Positions 51,178 through 62,902 of a stretch of 64,000 bases of DNA are shown one piece after another. The DNA comes from Nymphaea colorata. Taxonomy: Eukaryota; Streptophyta; Magnoliopsida; Nymphaeales; Nymphaeaceae. The stretch lies in the NCBI RefSeq assembly GCF_008831285.2, contig NC_045138.2, positions 26,941,934 to 27,005,933 on the forward strand, written 5' to 3'. The notes beneath the pieces are model-generated. The model ran no database searches, had not been told where the DNA came from, and saw nothing but the letters and a program-made list of their open reading frames with translations. The first letter of the stretch is position 1, and each line of letters starts with the position of its first letter. The position numbers were made by a program, and so were the translations under genes.

Positions 51178-54099
51178 TCATATAACACATGAACCCTTGT
51201 TAAATACCATAACATACAGCCTGCTTTGCTGATAAAACATAAGGGCACAATTGGTAAACTCAAGAACTGGACTCGGATCGGCACACAACCGGGTCACTGG
51301 GTTAACTCGACGACTCGGTCGGGTCAGGTATCAGGCAATAGACTCAACTAGGCACACAACCTAGTCACCGAAATAATAGGCCTTCAAGGGAAAACTTTTT
51401 CCAGACAAATTTTTCCAACATTCACGACCACCCAAGCTACTTTTGTCCCCAATTGTTCCAACATACCAATAAATACCTCTACCATTTTACCTACAGTTTA
51501 AATCTGGTTCGGTTCCCATCTGTCGCTGAATCCAATGCAATTGATTGAAGCCAATTAGCCAAACGTAAATCCAACTTCTAAAGTTTGCACTTGAATCCGG
51601 ACCCGTAAACTACTGAATTTGAAACTAAATCCAAATCTACTTTCCTCACCAAACTTGAGCGATCCAATTTAGATTCGGGTCTTTAATTGGATAAAATGCA
51701 CCAGCGACCCATTGGCCTGTTGCTGACATTCATCGCCCTTACGAGCTTTTCACTGCAGCAGATGAGCAGAACGCCATTGATTCACGACTCAGACTACACA
51801 TGTCCTCAACTGCTTCGACAGCGCAATAAATAGTCGTGCTAGTTTTTGCCTCGTAGAGCTTGCCTGCATCAAGTTGTGGCTTAAATGCAGAAGATAAGAT
51901 AAGTTCTCTCACCTACCACTGTCCTTCTGCTTAAATTTCGGCGCTCGATCTGCTTTTCTGTTTTCAGCAGGAATGGTAGGTTGCGGTTGATCATGAATCC
52001 AACGAAGCCACATGCTTGAAAAGCTGCAGCTTCTTAACCAGAGGATCTTGGAACTCAATTCCACGCTTTTCCTTCTTAAAGAAATGATTGATTCCAAGGA
52101 GAAGACTCTTAAAAGGAGAAAATTTGTTCTAGGGGCTGAGTTTGCTTCTAATCCTGAATAGAGAGCCGCCGTGTTTTTTAACTTTTCAGAGCAACCGGAG
52201 AAGAGATCTTGGTAAGGTTTTCACATACGAAACATAATTTTGCGGCTAAAAATCCCACTTGTATCTTGGCAGTTTCCTTAGAAACCGTCAAATATGGACC
52301 TTAGGTTACTGCTTATCAAGGAACATCCATTTACATGCTCACTCACTTCTATAATATGAAAGTCGGATGTTGGTTCACATTCATATGAAAGAGAAGGCAC
52401 TATTCTTAATACGATTGGATAATATGAGTTTATAGAACATGTTGATTAAATATGAAGATTTCGTAGACTGATGTATGAGCCGTCCAATAAGCTTGATTGA
52501 TGATGCATAAGATGCTCGTAATGATTTGTCTAAAGCAAAATATTATTAGTTACCATTGTTTTTTTTTGAAAAGATAAGTATGCACACGATATCCTGTGAC
52601 CAACGAACCCAATTGATTAGATAACTCATAATCAGTTTACTCGATTCTTATATTTATTCAGTCAATATATCTTGTGAACCCCCACGAACATAAGCATACA
52701 TTTGTCAATTTCAGAAAGCAAAAGGACCTATATTAAAAGAATTCAATAATATGAGGTCCGTCTTAGGGTTAGTAGCAACCATTTGCCCTAAATTGGAAAA
52801 TCCTATAGAAAACTATGGGCTGCAACATGGAGTTATGTTTCATCTAACTGTTCAGACAACAAAATTTGTCAGCTGTTGAGGCATCGTCTGAGCCACTCTG
52901 ATGTCCTCTCCTAATCTACAGGAACCAGCAAATTTAGTAAATAGATAATTTCACATGCAATGTGTAGAGGTAGCCTTATTAATGGCCTCATTTATGGGAG
53001 AGGTGGGCCACAAGATTGGTAAGATTTATCATTTAATGCGTATGAAATCACAACTTACGAGAATGGGAGCCGTTGGCAAGCAACTAGGGATGAATTTTCT
53101 GTTCATATTTTGGATCCATGCTCATATGCTATCATGCTTAATAATTCAACCCCATCTTCAAGTCTTGGGATTTTGTTCTGTTTAGACTATGGGTACACCA
53201 CATGTCTCTTATCGTTTCACACAAAATGATTTGAATTTTATCTTGCTTTCTTGCTTCATATGATTATGTCCTCTGGTTCTCATCATTCTTCCGCTTTGTC
53301 TTTCTTATGCATTGCTTGAATTGATGATAAATGAAAGAGAGTGAGAGCCGTCTATTTAAAGAAAATTTGGCGCCAAGAGGTCAAAATTTGGCAAAAAAAC
53401 ACGAGAAAGAAAGGCGCACAAGAAGAAAAGAGAGAAGAAGAGGAGAGAGAGAGTTGCAATGGAGATGCAAGAGCAGAATGGTAGTCTGGTGTGGCGCATA
53501 ATACGGAGAGTAAGATGAACGTATTTTTCTCTTTTTAGTTTTCTTGTCGTTTTTCTCCATTATTTGTTTTTTATGATTGTGATTGTGATTGTGATGGTGA
53601 TATGTTTTCTTATTTGATTCTTTTTCCATTTCCTTCCGATTTATCTTTCGTTGTTTAATTGGTAGAAGACCAAGACGCATCACCTAACGAGAGCCACTCG
53701 TGAAGCAGAAAATGCCCAAACAGATTAAGGAGATGGGAAACAACATGCCTCTTAAGGCCTCTTTCATGTCCCCAACCCAACATTTCCAATTGCTTTACAA
53801 CAGTAGAACACTTTCACCAGTGGGCGAACACTTTCACCAATGGGTGAAACACTGAAACTTGGTTCCTCTCGAATCAAACTGAAAAGGGAACCCCAAAAAT
53901 GAAAAAGGAGAAAACAGGAAGAATTTTCCATCCGAAGTTTGCTCCTAGTTACTCTAAACCAACCAAGATGGACGGAACCAGACTCAATCAACAATACATC
54001 ATAAAAATCAGGGGATTTCTTTCTCATTTTCTCTTCCACGTCTTTCCTGGAGTCAACAACTCGGCCTACACTATTTGGTAGCAACTTCTGCCACCTTTC

Positions 54100-56830
54100 T
54101 CACACGCCTGCTCGTCTTCCAAGCCTTCCTCTCAGCATCTTTACACCAACATACCTGCCAAAGTTTAAAAAAAAGAAAGAAAATAAGAAAATAAGAGTAA
54201 ATGATGCGCCTAAGAGAGAACCGAACTTTAATAATGTTTTAAGGAGAGCCACTGATTTCTACAGTTGTGGGGAGAGAAGATTGTGTTCAATGTCTCTTTC
54301 TCCTGTCTTTGGTGTAAAATCCCTATAGGTGTCCTTGATACACAGCAGAAACAACCATTTTTAAGCATACTTCTGCTGCTTAGCCCCTTGTCCCCGACAT
54401 GAACCGCAAATACTGAAATCTGACCGATTTGATTTAGCAATATGGAAAACCTAAGTCTGTATAAATGCCGATCATGACTTTTATTTAGCAATGTGAGCAG
54501 GTTCATAAAATTTGCGTCTCTGAAAACTATCTGCTTCACTTCATCACTAATTACCACTAACTACCGTGTACTTTAGTTGGAATTCATGATACTGGTGGTG
54601 AATCACTCGTCTCCCCAAAAGTGTTCTAATTAGGGGGCAAAGAACTTACCTTCCTAGCATCATGACTGTTGCCTGAGGATTGGTTCCAGGGGAAGAGAGG
54701 AACGTAGAGCCATCGACAACTCTAAGCCCATGCACTCCCATCACTCTGTAGTGGCTGTCCACCACTTTGTTCATCTGGCATCCACCATGATAGTGCCAGA
54801 TAGTGGTGACTGAATCTCTGCAAAACTGCTCCAGCGAAGATGTGTCATTCGAGTTCTTGGGGATGAAGTTGATATTGGCCTTCACACTCATGTTGAGGAG
54901 CATCTTCATCGTGTACTCATTGTCCTGCGTGAACTCGGCAAACCTCTTTGATCTCACAATCTGTTCCATAGTACGGACACCATTGACACAGCGTCTGAGA
55001 TCTCTGGGATGCTGGAAGTAGTTGAAGGTAACTTCAGGCATCTGTTCCACATCCTTGCCACTTAAGCTAAGGTGCCCTGTAGACAGGGGCCCCATAATTT
55101 TCGCGAGGAGAAATCCTCCCATAAAGGTCTCTACTGGGATGTCTCTTTTCCTCTTCCTGTACTCATGAATAGCATCTAGAGTCCTCTGCTTTGGTGGAAT
55201 GGTTGAGATCTGCCCAATCTACACAAAATATTATGCATACCCTTAGCAAGTGGAACTCAACCTTCTGGAGCAGATCCATGTTGATTGTTTTGGTAAAGTG
55301 GAAAGCATGATATCCATGCATTTCAACTGAATAATCAAGTTTGAACAATCATGACTGCTGACTGGAACACAACTTTGCTAAGAAAAACAGATTCCCGTTT
55401 ATGCTTTGATTAAGTAAAGGCTGTGGACATCAAGAATCAAAATTAATGTGAACAATTTTTTGTATGGCTGCCAATCTAGTAAAGGCAACAAGAACGAAAG
55501 ATGACCAGACTGCAATATCAGGCTATATATAGATTGAATGTTCACAGAAATGCTGTTAGAAGCAGACCATGGAATAAAAGATGGCTCGCTTAATATGCTG
55601 TCAAAGACATTGAAGTCATCGACAGAAGAAGCGACTCCCATTAAACTACCAACATAATGATATACTGCATTCAGAGCTATAGATCAGGAGGAAACAACAA
55701 CTCTGTTCAAGGTTTTCGAGTACCTCCGCTGACATGATTCCATGATTGCAGTGAATGCTGTCATTAGTGCTGCCGAACCCGCTGCTCGCTTCAATGTAGG
55801 AGCCCTTCTTCGTTATGCCCACAGTCTGGATCAAGGACATCTCCACAGGCTTCTTGGTGGGTATGAATATGGAATTCATAGGATTGTCAGCCATTCCCTT
55901 CCCCACCAACTCTTGCCTCAGGACCACTGGTATCTTCCACTTCTTTAGCTCGCTTAGTGGCCCTATGCCGCTCAACATGAGCAGCTGCGGGCTGCCGATC
56001 GCCCCAGCGGTTACGATCACCTCCCCTTTGGCATGCGCCTTGTATTCTCTCTTGTTCTCGTCCCTGAAGATCACACCCACTGCTCTGGGCTTCCCTTTCC
56101 CTGCCACGATACAAAAGCTGAGCAGAGTTTAGACACTGCAAAAACAGAATGGTCAATCGACCAAAGCTCATTGATACTAAATATGCAGAGAGCTTTCATA
56201 TGCTCGAAGCATACACATGTAGCAGAAATCAAGATGCAGTGGAAGTTAGAAACAAGATCAAAATCTAAGTGAGGCTTGGAGTTATGGGGTTTCTTCACCC
56301 CTACATATTTAACTGTTTTAGCAGTTTTAGCAGACAATGTAGCAAAATTTACAAAAGATTTCTGGCACTAAAAGCTCATATGTTGGTGTGGTAAAGCTAG
56401 ACTAAGATAAGGCATGATCTAAAAGAATCTATTCTGGTGGGTCTAAAATTAAAATTATAGGTCCTGAATGTCAAGAAAGTTATATATTTCAGTGTTGCAG
56501 CAGCATTTATATAGAGCTTCACTGTCATGTCAAACAATGTCTTCCCTCATTTGTGGTATAGTACAAATGAGGTTTCCTGTGAAAATGAGGCCGAACAATT
56601 CATAAACAAAACCAAATAACCACTTTTCTTCACCTGAGAGAAGAGTGCATTTTGAAGCGAGCACCAACTAAAGGGGTCACAGGCAACTGAGCTTAGTCAA
56701 AGCCCGTTTGCATCAGTCAAAGCATAGCCCACCCCTTAAGCCCGCAGAAGATCTCATAAGCAAACCGATCCTCCAAGAATCGGACCAAGTAGGACGTGGG
56801 TATAAACACGCTGCATCACCGGTTAGATAG

Positions 56831-56863
<33 letters not shown>

Positions 56864-58799
56864 CCTTTTGGTCGTCGGAAAAGGATCTTCTGGACCGAGG
56901 CTCGAATTATGACGTCTAGATTTTCATGGTCACCGGACAGGAGGAGGTCGGCCGCGGTACTCCTGATGCCTCGCCGGTCAAAGAGGGTTCCTCCAACCTT
57001 GGTACCGTAGATATGGTCGTAAGTGAATCCATTGAAGGGCGACACGCCCGCCTCCAGCAGCCCGTCCCTGAAAGCAGCCTGCCATGGCGCGAGCTTAGGC
57101 CAGTGGACTATCCGGCGTTCGATCCACGGGAAGGACTCGTTCACAAGGGCACCGTCCCAGCCGGCCTGCCTGACAAACCGGGGGCTGGCCCGGGTATAAA
57201 ACCCGGCATTGATGGAGCTGCCCCCGCCGAGGACTCGGCCCCGCGAGTTGATCACGCCGTCCGTGGAGATGAACATCTCCGCAGCCGCGCCTGGTGTCAT
57301 GTCCGTCAGCCCAATGTGGAAGTTCTGCATGAGCGACACGTTCAGGTTGCCGTAGGGCGAGCCGCCTCTCTCGAGAAGCAGCACGGTGAAGTTGCGAGAG
57401 AGTGTCGCTGCTAGCGGACAACCGGCGGTGCCACCACCCACTATGATGTAGTCGTAGGTCTGGTTCAATGGGGAGCGGGCCATGCTGGTGGCCGGGCGAA
57501 TGAAAGGGTACTTGAGGTAGTCATGGTACCCTGCGCATTTGAACGAAAATGGTGAGTATTATACGCAAAAAGCTAAGGAACAAGTGCCAGAATCTAATCC
57601 CAGAGAATTCTGGGGAAACATTTTTTGTTTGGGGCTCACTGGTAGAAGGAAGGACAGTCTATAAATGTTCAAAATTATGGGTGATCTGAGTTTTATTACT
57701 TACCATTACGTTAGTTTAAGGCAGGAAATAGTTATTTAACAAGAATGCGTGCTTTCATGGCGAGAAATGTCCGAGTATTTTGTGTCTCGAAACCGAACAG
57801 AGAGGAGAGGCCATGAGATGGAATTGTGCAGCCATTTTTATGTGCAGTACAAGGAGTCTGTGAGCTGCAGTTTCGTCTCAAAGATAAGATCTCTGTTCTT
57901 CTAATCGGGCAGTGACTGGAGTAGTTCATGATAAAAAAACATCTTAATTCGTCGTCCTGTTTTGCACAGGTAGTCAGTGGCTGCATCGGCAACATATCCT
58001 TCATGGGGATTAGGAAGAAGGCAAGTTTTGAAGGGGATTTTCCTAAAATATAATCACATCATGAAAGTGATGGAGCTGGAGAGCTTGCTGACATAACCCA
58101 AGGGATGAGCAAAGAAAAAGGGACAAGGGTTTCTGGAACCAATTAACTCGAGTTGGAAAAGGACAGAAGGATCAACGTTGTGGGGACCTGAGATGAGCAG
58201 AAAGCTTGGCATAGGAACTACAAACCAGATAACAAAGTCGGTCTTTTTTTTTTGTTTTCCTCCTAAGAAAGAAGTTGATTTCGTGAAAGATGGAAAACAG
58301 GCGGAAAGGGGGCAGAAGCTCTTCTATAAGAACTGGAGATCACCTGTGCAGTGAAATCCTCCACGAGGGCTAATTCCGTGCAAAAGAAACTACTTAAAGG
58401 GAAAAATTAGAGTTCCTCCTCGAGTAAGAAGAAGTATAGCAGTAGCAGAAAGTAGAAGCAGAAAACCAACTCGAGAAAACAGAAAGGGAGTTGTTCCTGT
58501 AAAAGGAATACCAAAATGTTACGGTTTTGAATAACTCCACAAAAGAATCCACCAACATAAGAACCAAAAAAGAAAATAAAGAAGAACGTTCTTGTAATAG
58601 AAGAAGAATGAATGATTAGTGACAGAGAGAAATTTTGTCTGTGGGAAGGAAAGACTTGAAACTCCGGAACTACGGCTGCTGTTAATGCCTAAGGTAGAGC
58701 AGAGAGTTATAACAAACCTTTACAAGTTTGGACAACGGCCAAACAGAGGAGGATCTTGAGGAAGAAGGCCACCTTGAACTGAGCAATTACAAATGCCAT
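54100..58799 (-). CDS. Secreted HOTHEAD-like GMC oxidoreductase
   Basis: A 582-residue FAD-dependent oxidoreductase in five exons, transcription order: 58718-58799, 56865-57530, 55724-56100, 54650-55218, 54100-54154. All are GT-AG and in frame. Residues 1 to about 26 (MAFVIAQFKVAFFLKILLCL...) form a hydrophobic signal peptide. The FAD-binding motif is at 59-64 in YDYIIVGGGTAGCPLAA. The two GMC signatures are RGRVLGGGSSINAGF and TAGAIGSPQLLMLSGIGP. The active-site region is TIWHYHGGC (H517, H519), with N555 in SPGTNPQATVM. The last exon adds YVGVKMLRGRLGRRAGV, the usual family terminus. Arabidopsis HOTHEAD oxidises omega-hydroxy fatty acids for cutin and prevents organ fusion. Several HOTHEAD-like paralogues exist, so the exact substrate is not assigned. 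Mandelonitrile lyase is a related family but fits less well. Confidence 0.93.
56829..56862 (+). repeat. TA/GA microsatellite touching a 5' splice site
   Basis: A TA run and a GA run end directly at the exon 2 donor of the GMC oxidoreductase gene. On the coding strand the intron begins GTCTCTCTCTCTC and continues as TA repeats. Confidence 0.9.
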
Positions 58800-58860
58800 T
58801 GGCACCTTTCAGCCAGTTTCGCAAGAATAATCGATGCAGGCATAGAATTTGATTTTCCCA

Positions 58861-58868
58861 ATATATAG
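58861..58868 (-). promoter_or_regulatory. Candidate TATA box of the GMC oxidoreductase gene
   Basis: The coding strand reads CTATATAT about 62-70 bp upstream of the ATG at 58799, which would leave a 5' UTR of about 30-40 bp. A CT tract (58881-58902) lies just upstream. The call rests on sequence and spacing only. Confidence 0.45.
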
Positions 58869-58880
58869 AGATGCAGAGTG

Positions 58881-58902
58881 GGGAGAGAGAGAGAGAGAGA
58901 GA
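58881..58902 (+). repeat. GA tract in the GMC oxidoreductase promoter
   Basis: About ten GA units directly upstream of the candidate TATA box; CT on the gene strand. Confidence 0.85.
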
Positions 58903-60504
58903 CATGAGGTTGGGCGTGTCCTATTTCCTCCCAACTTTAAGAATGGGGCTGTCTACAACTGGAGCCACATTAATTGAAAGCCATGGGCCCATCAAGGCAC
59001 AGTTACAGTAGCAAATGAGCAACGAGCTCCCACTAAACCAAATTGGCATTCTGAGGGTTGCCGGTTTCCCTCAAAGTAACACTGCAAGGCCAGCTTGTAC
59101 ATGTACAGGTCATGAAAGTCTAGAAAGATTCCATCACTTTGAAGGCCAGATTGAACTCTTCTCTGCGGAAAAACAGAAAAAAGGAAAAGAGAAAGAAACA
59201 AACTTCAATTAAAGCAAGAGATGAGGAACGATTTTCTGAGCAACAGATTTTTGATTTCTTGCTGCTAGCAAGGATGAAGTATGCTGGTTGTTTTGGAAAA
59301 GGTCCAAAAATAGGAGACCAGCTTGTTTTCTGAAGTACAGACCAAGAGCTAAACAAATAGGTTGTCATTTGGGGAAGAGAAAAGTCACACATGAGCAGCT
59401 TGTTGCTCAGTTGATGACGCTACTATTTAGTTAAAACATTATTTTGATTTCCCTGTAGAACTAATGAGCAATGGGTAATATGCTTAGTTTGAGCTTTCTT
59501 GGAACTCACAGATATACTTTTGGTTTTCAAGTGGAAAACGACATTCCCTAATGATAAGACCTGGTTGAAGAGGACCTCAAGCAACATCATGAAGTGGGAA
59601 ATAGCAGGACAAATAGAGAGGTATAATGGAAAAAGAAGGTTCATGGTTTCAGAAAGAGGAAATCGCATACACAAGTGAAAGAAATGTTCCATACCCGAGT
59701 TTCATAAGTAAAATTCTCCAAGTATGCAGAAACGGGAAAATTCCAACGTAATATCTCCAATCTCTTATCTCTCTCTTAGTTTTTCAAAACGATGGATGAG
59801 TTTGTAAGGCATCGTAATAGACTCATTCTTCATTTGAGTTAATTATTTCCTTCTAAAGTTTGTAGAACTGCAGAGAAGTTGTTACTGTTAGTCCGTTCTC
59901 ATATTCATCTTCTTTGAAACAGACAAAACAAGTTCATACTCCGCTTGCAGGGATGCAGGTAAGGAGGGATATTGCTAAAAATGAAAGCTGGTAGGTGAGT
60001 TAGGTCTGAAATTAAGTCTCTTAACTATTCATAGATCGGTTGGTATTTAATTTTGGTGGAGCACCAAAATACATACATTTTATGCCTATATAATAATTAA
60101 TGCATTCCTCCCATATCGAGAAGCAACTAGAAAGATGGGAAAAGAGCATTTCTCCCTATAGTGTGCCCATTATATTTCTCCAGGAGTATTTCCTGGCATT
60201 GAGAAACGAGAGTGCCTGATAATTGTGATGCACAAATTTTAGTGAAGTTCTTTTCTCCCTTTTTTTTCATTTTTTTTCTTATAGTAACCACAATGTGCAC
60301 TTTTATAAACTAGAAAGTCTGAGTTTATTTGAAGTTTGATTCTTATTAATCTTAGTATACAACCGAATGAAGTACTTTAGACCTCACTTGGTCACATTTA
60401 TCCATATATTTCCCCCGCCGGAATCCGGCGGATGGGCAGCAGTTACTCTTAGCCAAACGGGACCCGCGCCAAACGAAGAGACGCCACTTGTTGCCGCTAG
60501 CGGC

Positions 60505-60678
60505 TTAACTGGTCCACTGTCTGGGTGGCGTTTAATATGGATCCAGTATCATGATGCACGTCACAGGCTTCATAACCGGGTGGTCCAGAACCGAGAGAAT
60601 GCGGGTCACGTCTGCTGGTGGTGTTAACCCGTACATCAATACGGATCAAACAACCTGGTGGTCCAGACCCGTGACCCC

Positions 60679-60730
<52 letters not shown>

Positions 60731-61080
60731 ATTTCATCAAGCACTTACCAATTGGACCCGGATGGGTGAACTTCGTTGTGTGGTCATCCCACGTGATCCG
60801 GTTCAGTTCTCCAGTATGGGTCGGATCCTGTCCTCGGGGAGTTAGATATTTGGGTCATACTAGTGGTGGTCCAAACCCACCAACTAATAGCGGCACATTC
60901 AATTGCCAAAATGGATCCATTCGGCTGAGTTCACATCTACGGGAGCATATGCGTTAAGACGGGTCAAATCATACCGTGCTCTCATTTAGCTGTACAGATC
61001 TTCCACGAGTGGTGGTCCTGCTCCATCCAGTTACCATTATTTATGATTTGGATCATTACTTGTGGTCCAGATCCATTGAG
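60505..61080 (+). repeat. Cluster of degenerate GTGGTCCAGA motifs
   Basis: GGTCCACTGTCTGGGTGG near 60511, GGGTGGTCCAGAACCG at 60578, TGGTGGTCCAGACCCGTG at 60656, AGTGGTGGTCCAAACCC at 60862, AGTGGTGGTCCTGCTCC at 61008 and TTGTGGTCCAGATCC at 61060. Spacing is irregular (about 70-200 bp), all in one orientation. It contains a TA microsatellite and a perfect short tandem of GAACACGTGGGTC near 61106. Family unknown. Confidence 0.5.
60682..60728 (+). repeat. TA microsatellite
   Basis: About 23 uninterrupted TA units inside the GTGGTCCAGA motif cluster. Confidence 0.97.
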
Positions 61081-61219
61081 GTCCACGCCTTATGCTGGGC
61101 CCCGAACACGTGGGTCGAACACGTGGGTCGTCTTTGGAGGTGTAAACTTATCTAGATATCATTCACTCGAAAAGGCAATGATCCGGATAAAACTTAAGGG
61201 AGAATTTTTCTTTTATAAG

Positions 61220-61570
61220 ACAAGAAAAATACCCATGTCAACTTATCTGATTTGAATCTAATATATGATCGAATCGATCCAAAAAAGTCAAAGAACTTTG
61301 AATATCAGACTAAAAAATCAGATCATACTCGAAATTAAGAAATGACATCCGATCAGATTCAAATCAAGACAAATATCTTACATCTGCTGCTCTTACATTT
61401 TGAAAATTGGCAAAACTTGGTTTAAAATTTGGGTTTGAATTTATATATAAATATAAAACTTAATTTCAAATCAGATTCAGATTGTGAAATCGAATTTCAG
61501 ATTTAAATTCAAATCCAAATATGTATATATCTGACAAAATGGATATGATAAGGATACATCAAATTTAATT
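61220..61570 (-). repeat. AT-rich dispersed repeat, copy B, inverted
   Basis: On the minus strand this reads, in order, GATTTGAATTTAAATCTG, GTAAGAGCAGCAGATGTAAG, GATCGGATGTCATTTCTT and TATGATCTGA, matching landmarks of the copy at 49470-49800. The two copies are about 11.5 kb apart in opposite orientation and flank the GMC oxidoreductase gene. Confidence 0.55.
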
Positions 61571-61894
61571 TTATATTCGCTTCGTTATCGTCCCCTACTT
61601 CACCAGTTATGTATTAATCTTTAGACATCCAACATGAATAACATACTGAGGTGTATTGCATTGGTCCCTTGCCGGTACACTACGAGGTTATTTTATTATT
61701 TTAACATTATTTTTTTTCAATCAATTTAAAATAATATGTTATTTTTAAATTTTAATAAATTTTAAAAATAAAGTACAAAGTCACACGGGAGGGCCCAAGG
61801 AAATCAAGATTAAGCATAGGAGACAAAGGGAGGGAATGAAATAATTTAAAAATTGTACAGTTCAAGCTTCCCACGTGAGGATATAGTGCGCCGA

Positions 61895-61914
61895 TCTCTC
61901 TCTCTCTCTCTCTC
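61895..61914 (+). repeat. CT microsatellite
   Basis: About ten CT units. The neighbouring sequence is less AT-rich than the rest of the right end, but I could not define a gene there. Confidence 0.85.
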
Positions 61915-62770
61915 AATTACTGGCCCATGTGAGCAGCGTTGATGGGTGGAGATGCCAATGGGAATGAATGGCCTGAGCGGTGGGTGAAGGGTCTGTAGAT
62001 GAAGTTCAAGTGGGATATGGAGCCAAGAGCATCGGAAGAAATATGAGAAAGAGTCTGAATTTGAGTCTTGATTCTTTTCTTAGATCATCTATGATGTCTT
62101 CAAGAAAGTTTTGTTAGAGAAGTGTGGAGCCTGATCGGCCGATTCCATTCGCGGCGTTGCCGGAAAACTCCTGTAATGGAAGGGCTCAGCATCTCTTCTG
62201 TTTATCTTGTTTGAATTAGTGGAGTTTCAGTGCCGCCATGGATGTAAAAGACCCTTGGTCTTTCCAACCCACGTGAATCCTCGTGTTATTGTTTATCTTT
62301 CTTCTTCTGAATCTAGAGAGTACAAGACAACATCGCTCTTTAACAAGTGTCAGCAGCATCTCGATTAGATGCAGCTCCTACCTTTGAGATGAGAATATCT
62401 AAACTGAACCTACATCCAGAAAGAAAACTGATTAGTCTTTTTCTTTGCAGAATCCAACCAAATGCACGAAAATGGAATTTCGATCGCGGAATGTTGGTTT
62501 ACACCCTATCCAGGTCAGGTCTCCTGTGCTCGAAGCTTCATTCAATAGTACATGCTGATGGTAACGTGTTCAATATCATAAAAACAAGGTCAGCAATTTA
62601 TTAGCCAAGATGCATGTTACATGTGAAAGAAGTTGAAAACTTAATTCCTTTCATTATTACAGTTGGACAAAATCTGCCCCATTTTGTACCCGGTTTGACA
62701 GTTTCATTTATGTACTCCTATATCTTTTACTAAAAGGAAAAAAATTAAAAAAATTCTCAGCTATCACGAG

Positions 62771-62772
<2 letters not shown>

Positions 62773-62804
<32 letters not shown>
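62773..62804 (+). repeat. TA microsatellite
   Basis: About 15 uninterrupted TA units in intergenic DNA. Confidence 0.95.
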
Positions 62805-62808
<4 letters not shown>

Positions 62809-62827
62809 AGAGGCCCTGCCAGCTATT

Positions 62828-62902
62828 TGAATTTATGACCCTTGTTAAGTCCATTATGTCCAGCTCTGTGAATTTATGACTCTTGTTAAGTCCATTATGT
62901 GA
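62828..62902 (+). repeat. Near-perfect tandem duplication, about 42-bp period
   Basis: TGAATTTATGAC, then CTTGTTAAGTCCATTATGT, occurs twice with a single C/T difference. It looks like a recent duplication. Confidence 0.85.

Larger units (their letters stand above)
46738..54099. other. Repeat-rich intergenic region between FTSH4 and the GMC oxidoreductase
   Basis: About 7.4 kb. The first 450 bp next to FTSH4 is GC-rich and probably its 5' UTR and promoter. Then come AT-rich repeat-family copies (about 47240-47640 and 49470-49800), a probable retroelement-derived stretch around 48360-48810, microsatellites at 49411 and 50499, a perfect 31-bp inverted repeat (51047-51177) and a segment of CTCGACGACTCGG-type repeats (about 51260-51370). 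Open frames here are short and without recognisable domains. Confidence 0.6.

Noticed and set aside
52955-53185. 76-codon plus-strand frame (MQCVEVALLMASFMGEV...) and an overlapping frame reading YENGSRWQATRDEFSVHILDP
   Set aside because: Either could be a gene relic, but neither has a family I can name, nor supporting splice sites.
56926-57414. 162-codon plus-strand frame opposite the GMC oxidoreductase exon 2
   Set aside because: Antisense shadow of a GC-rich coding exon with no domain of its own.
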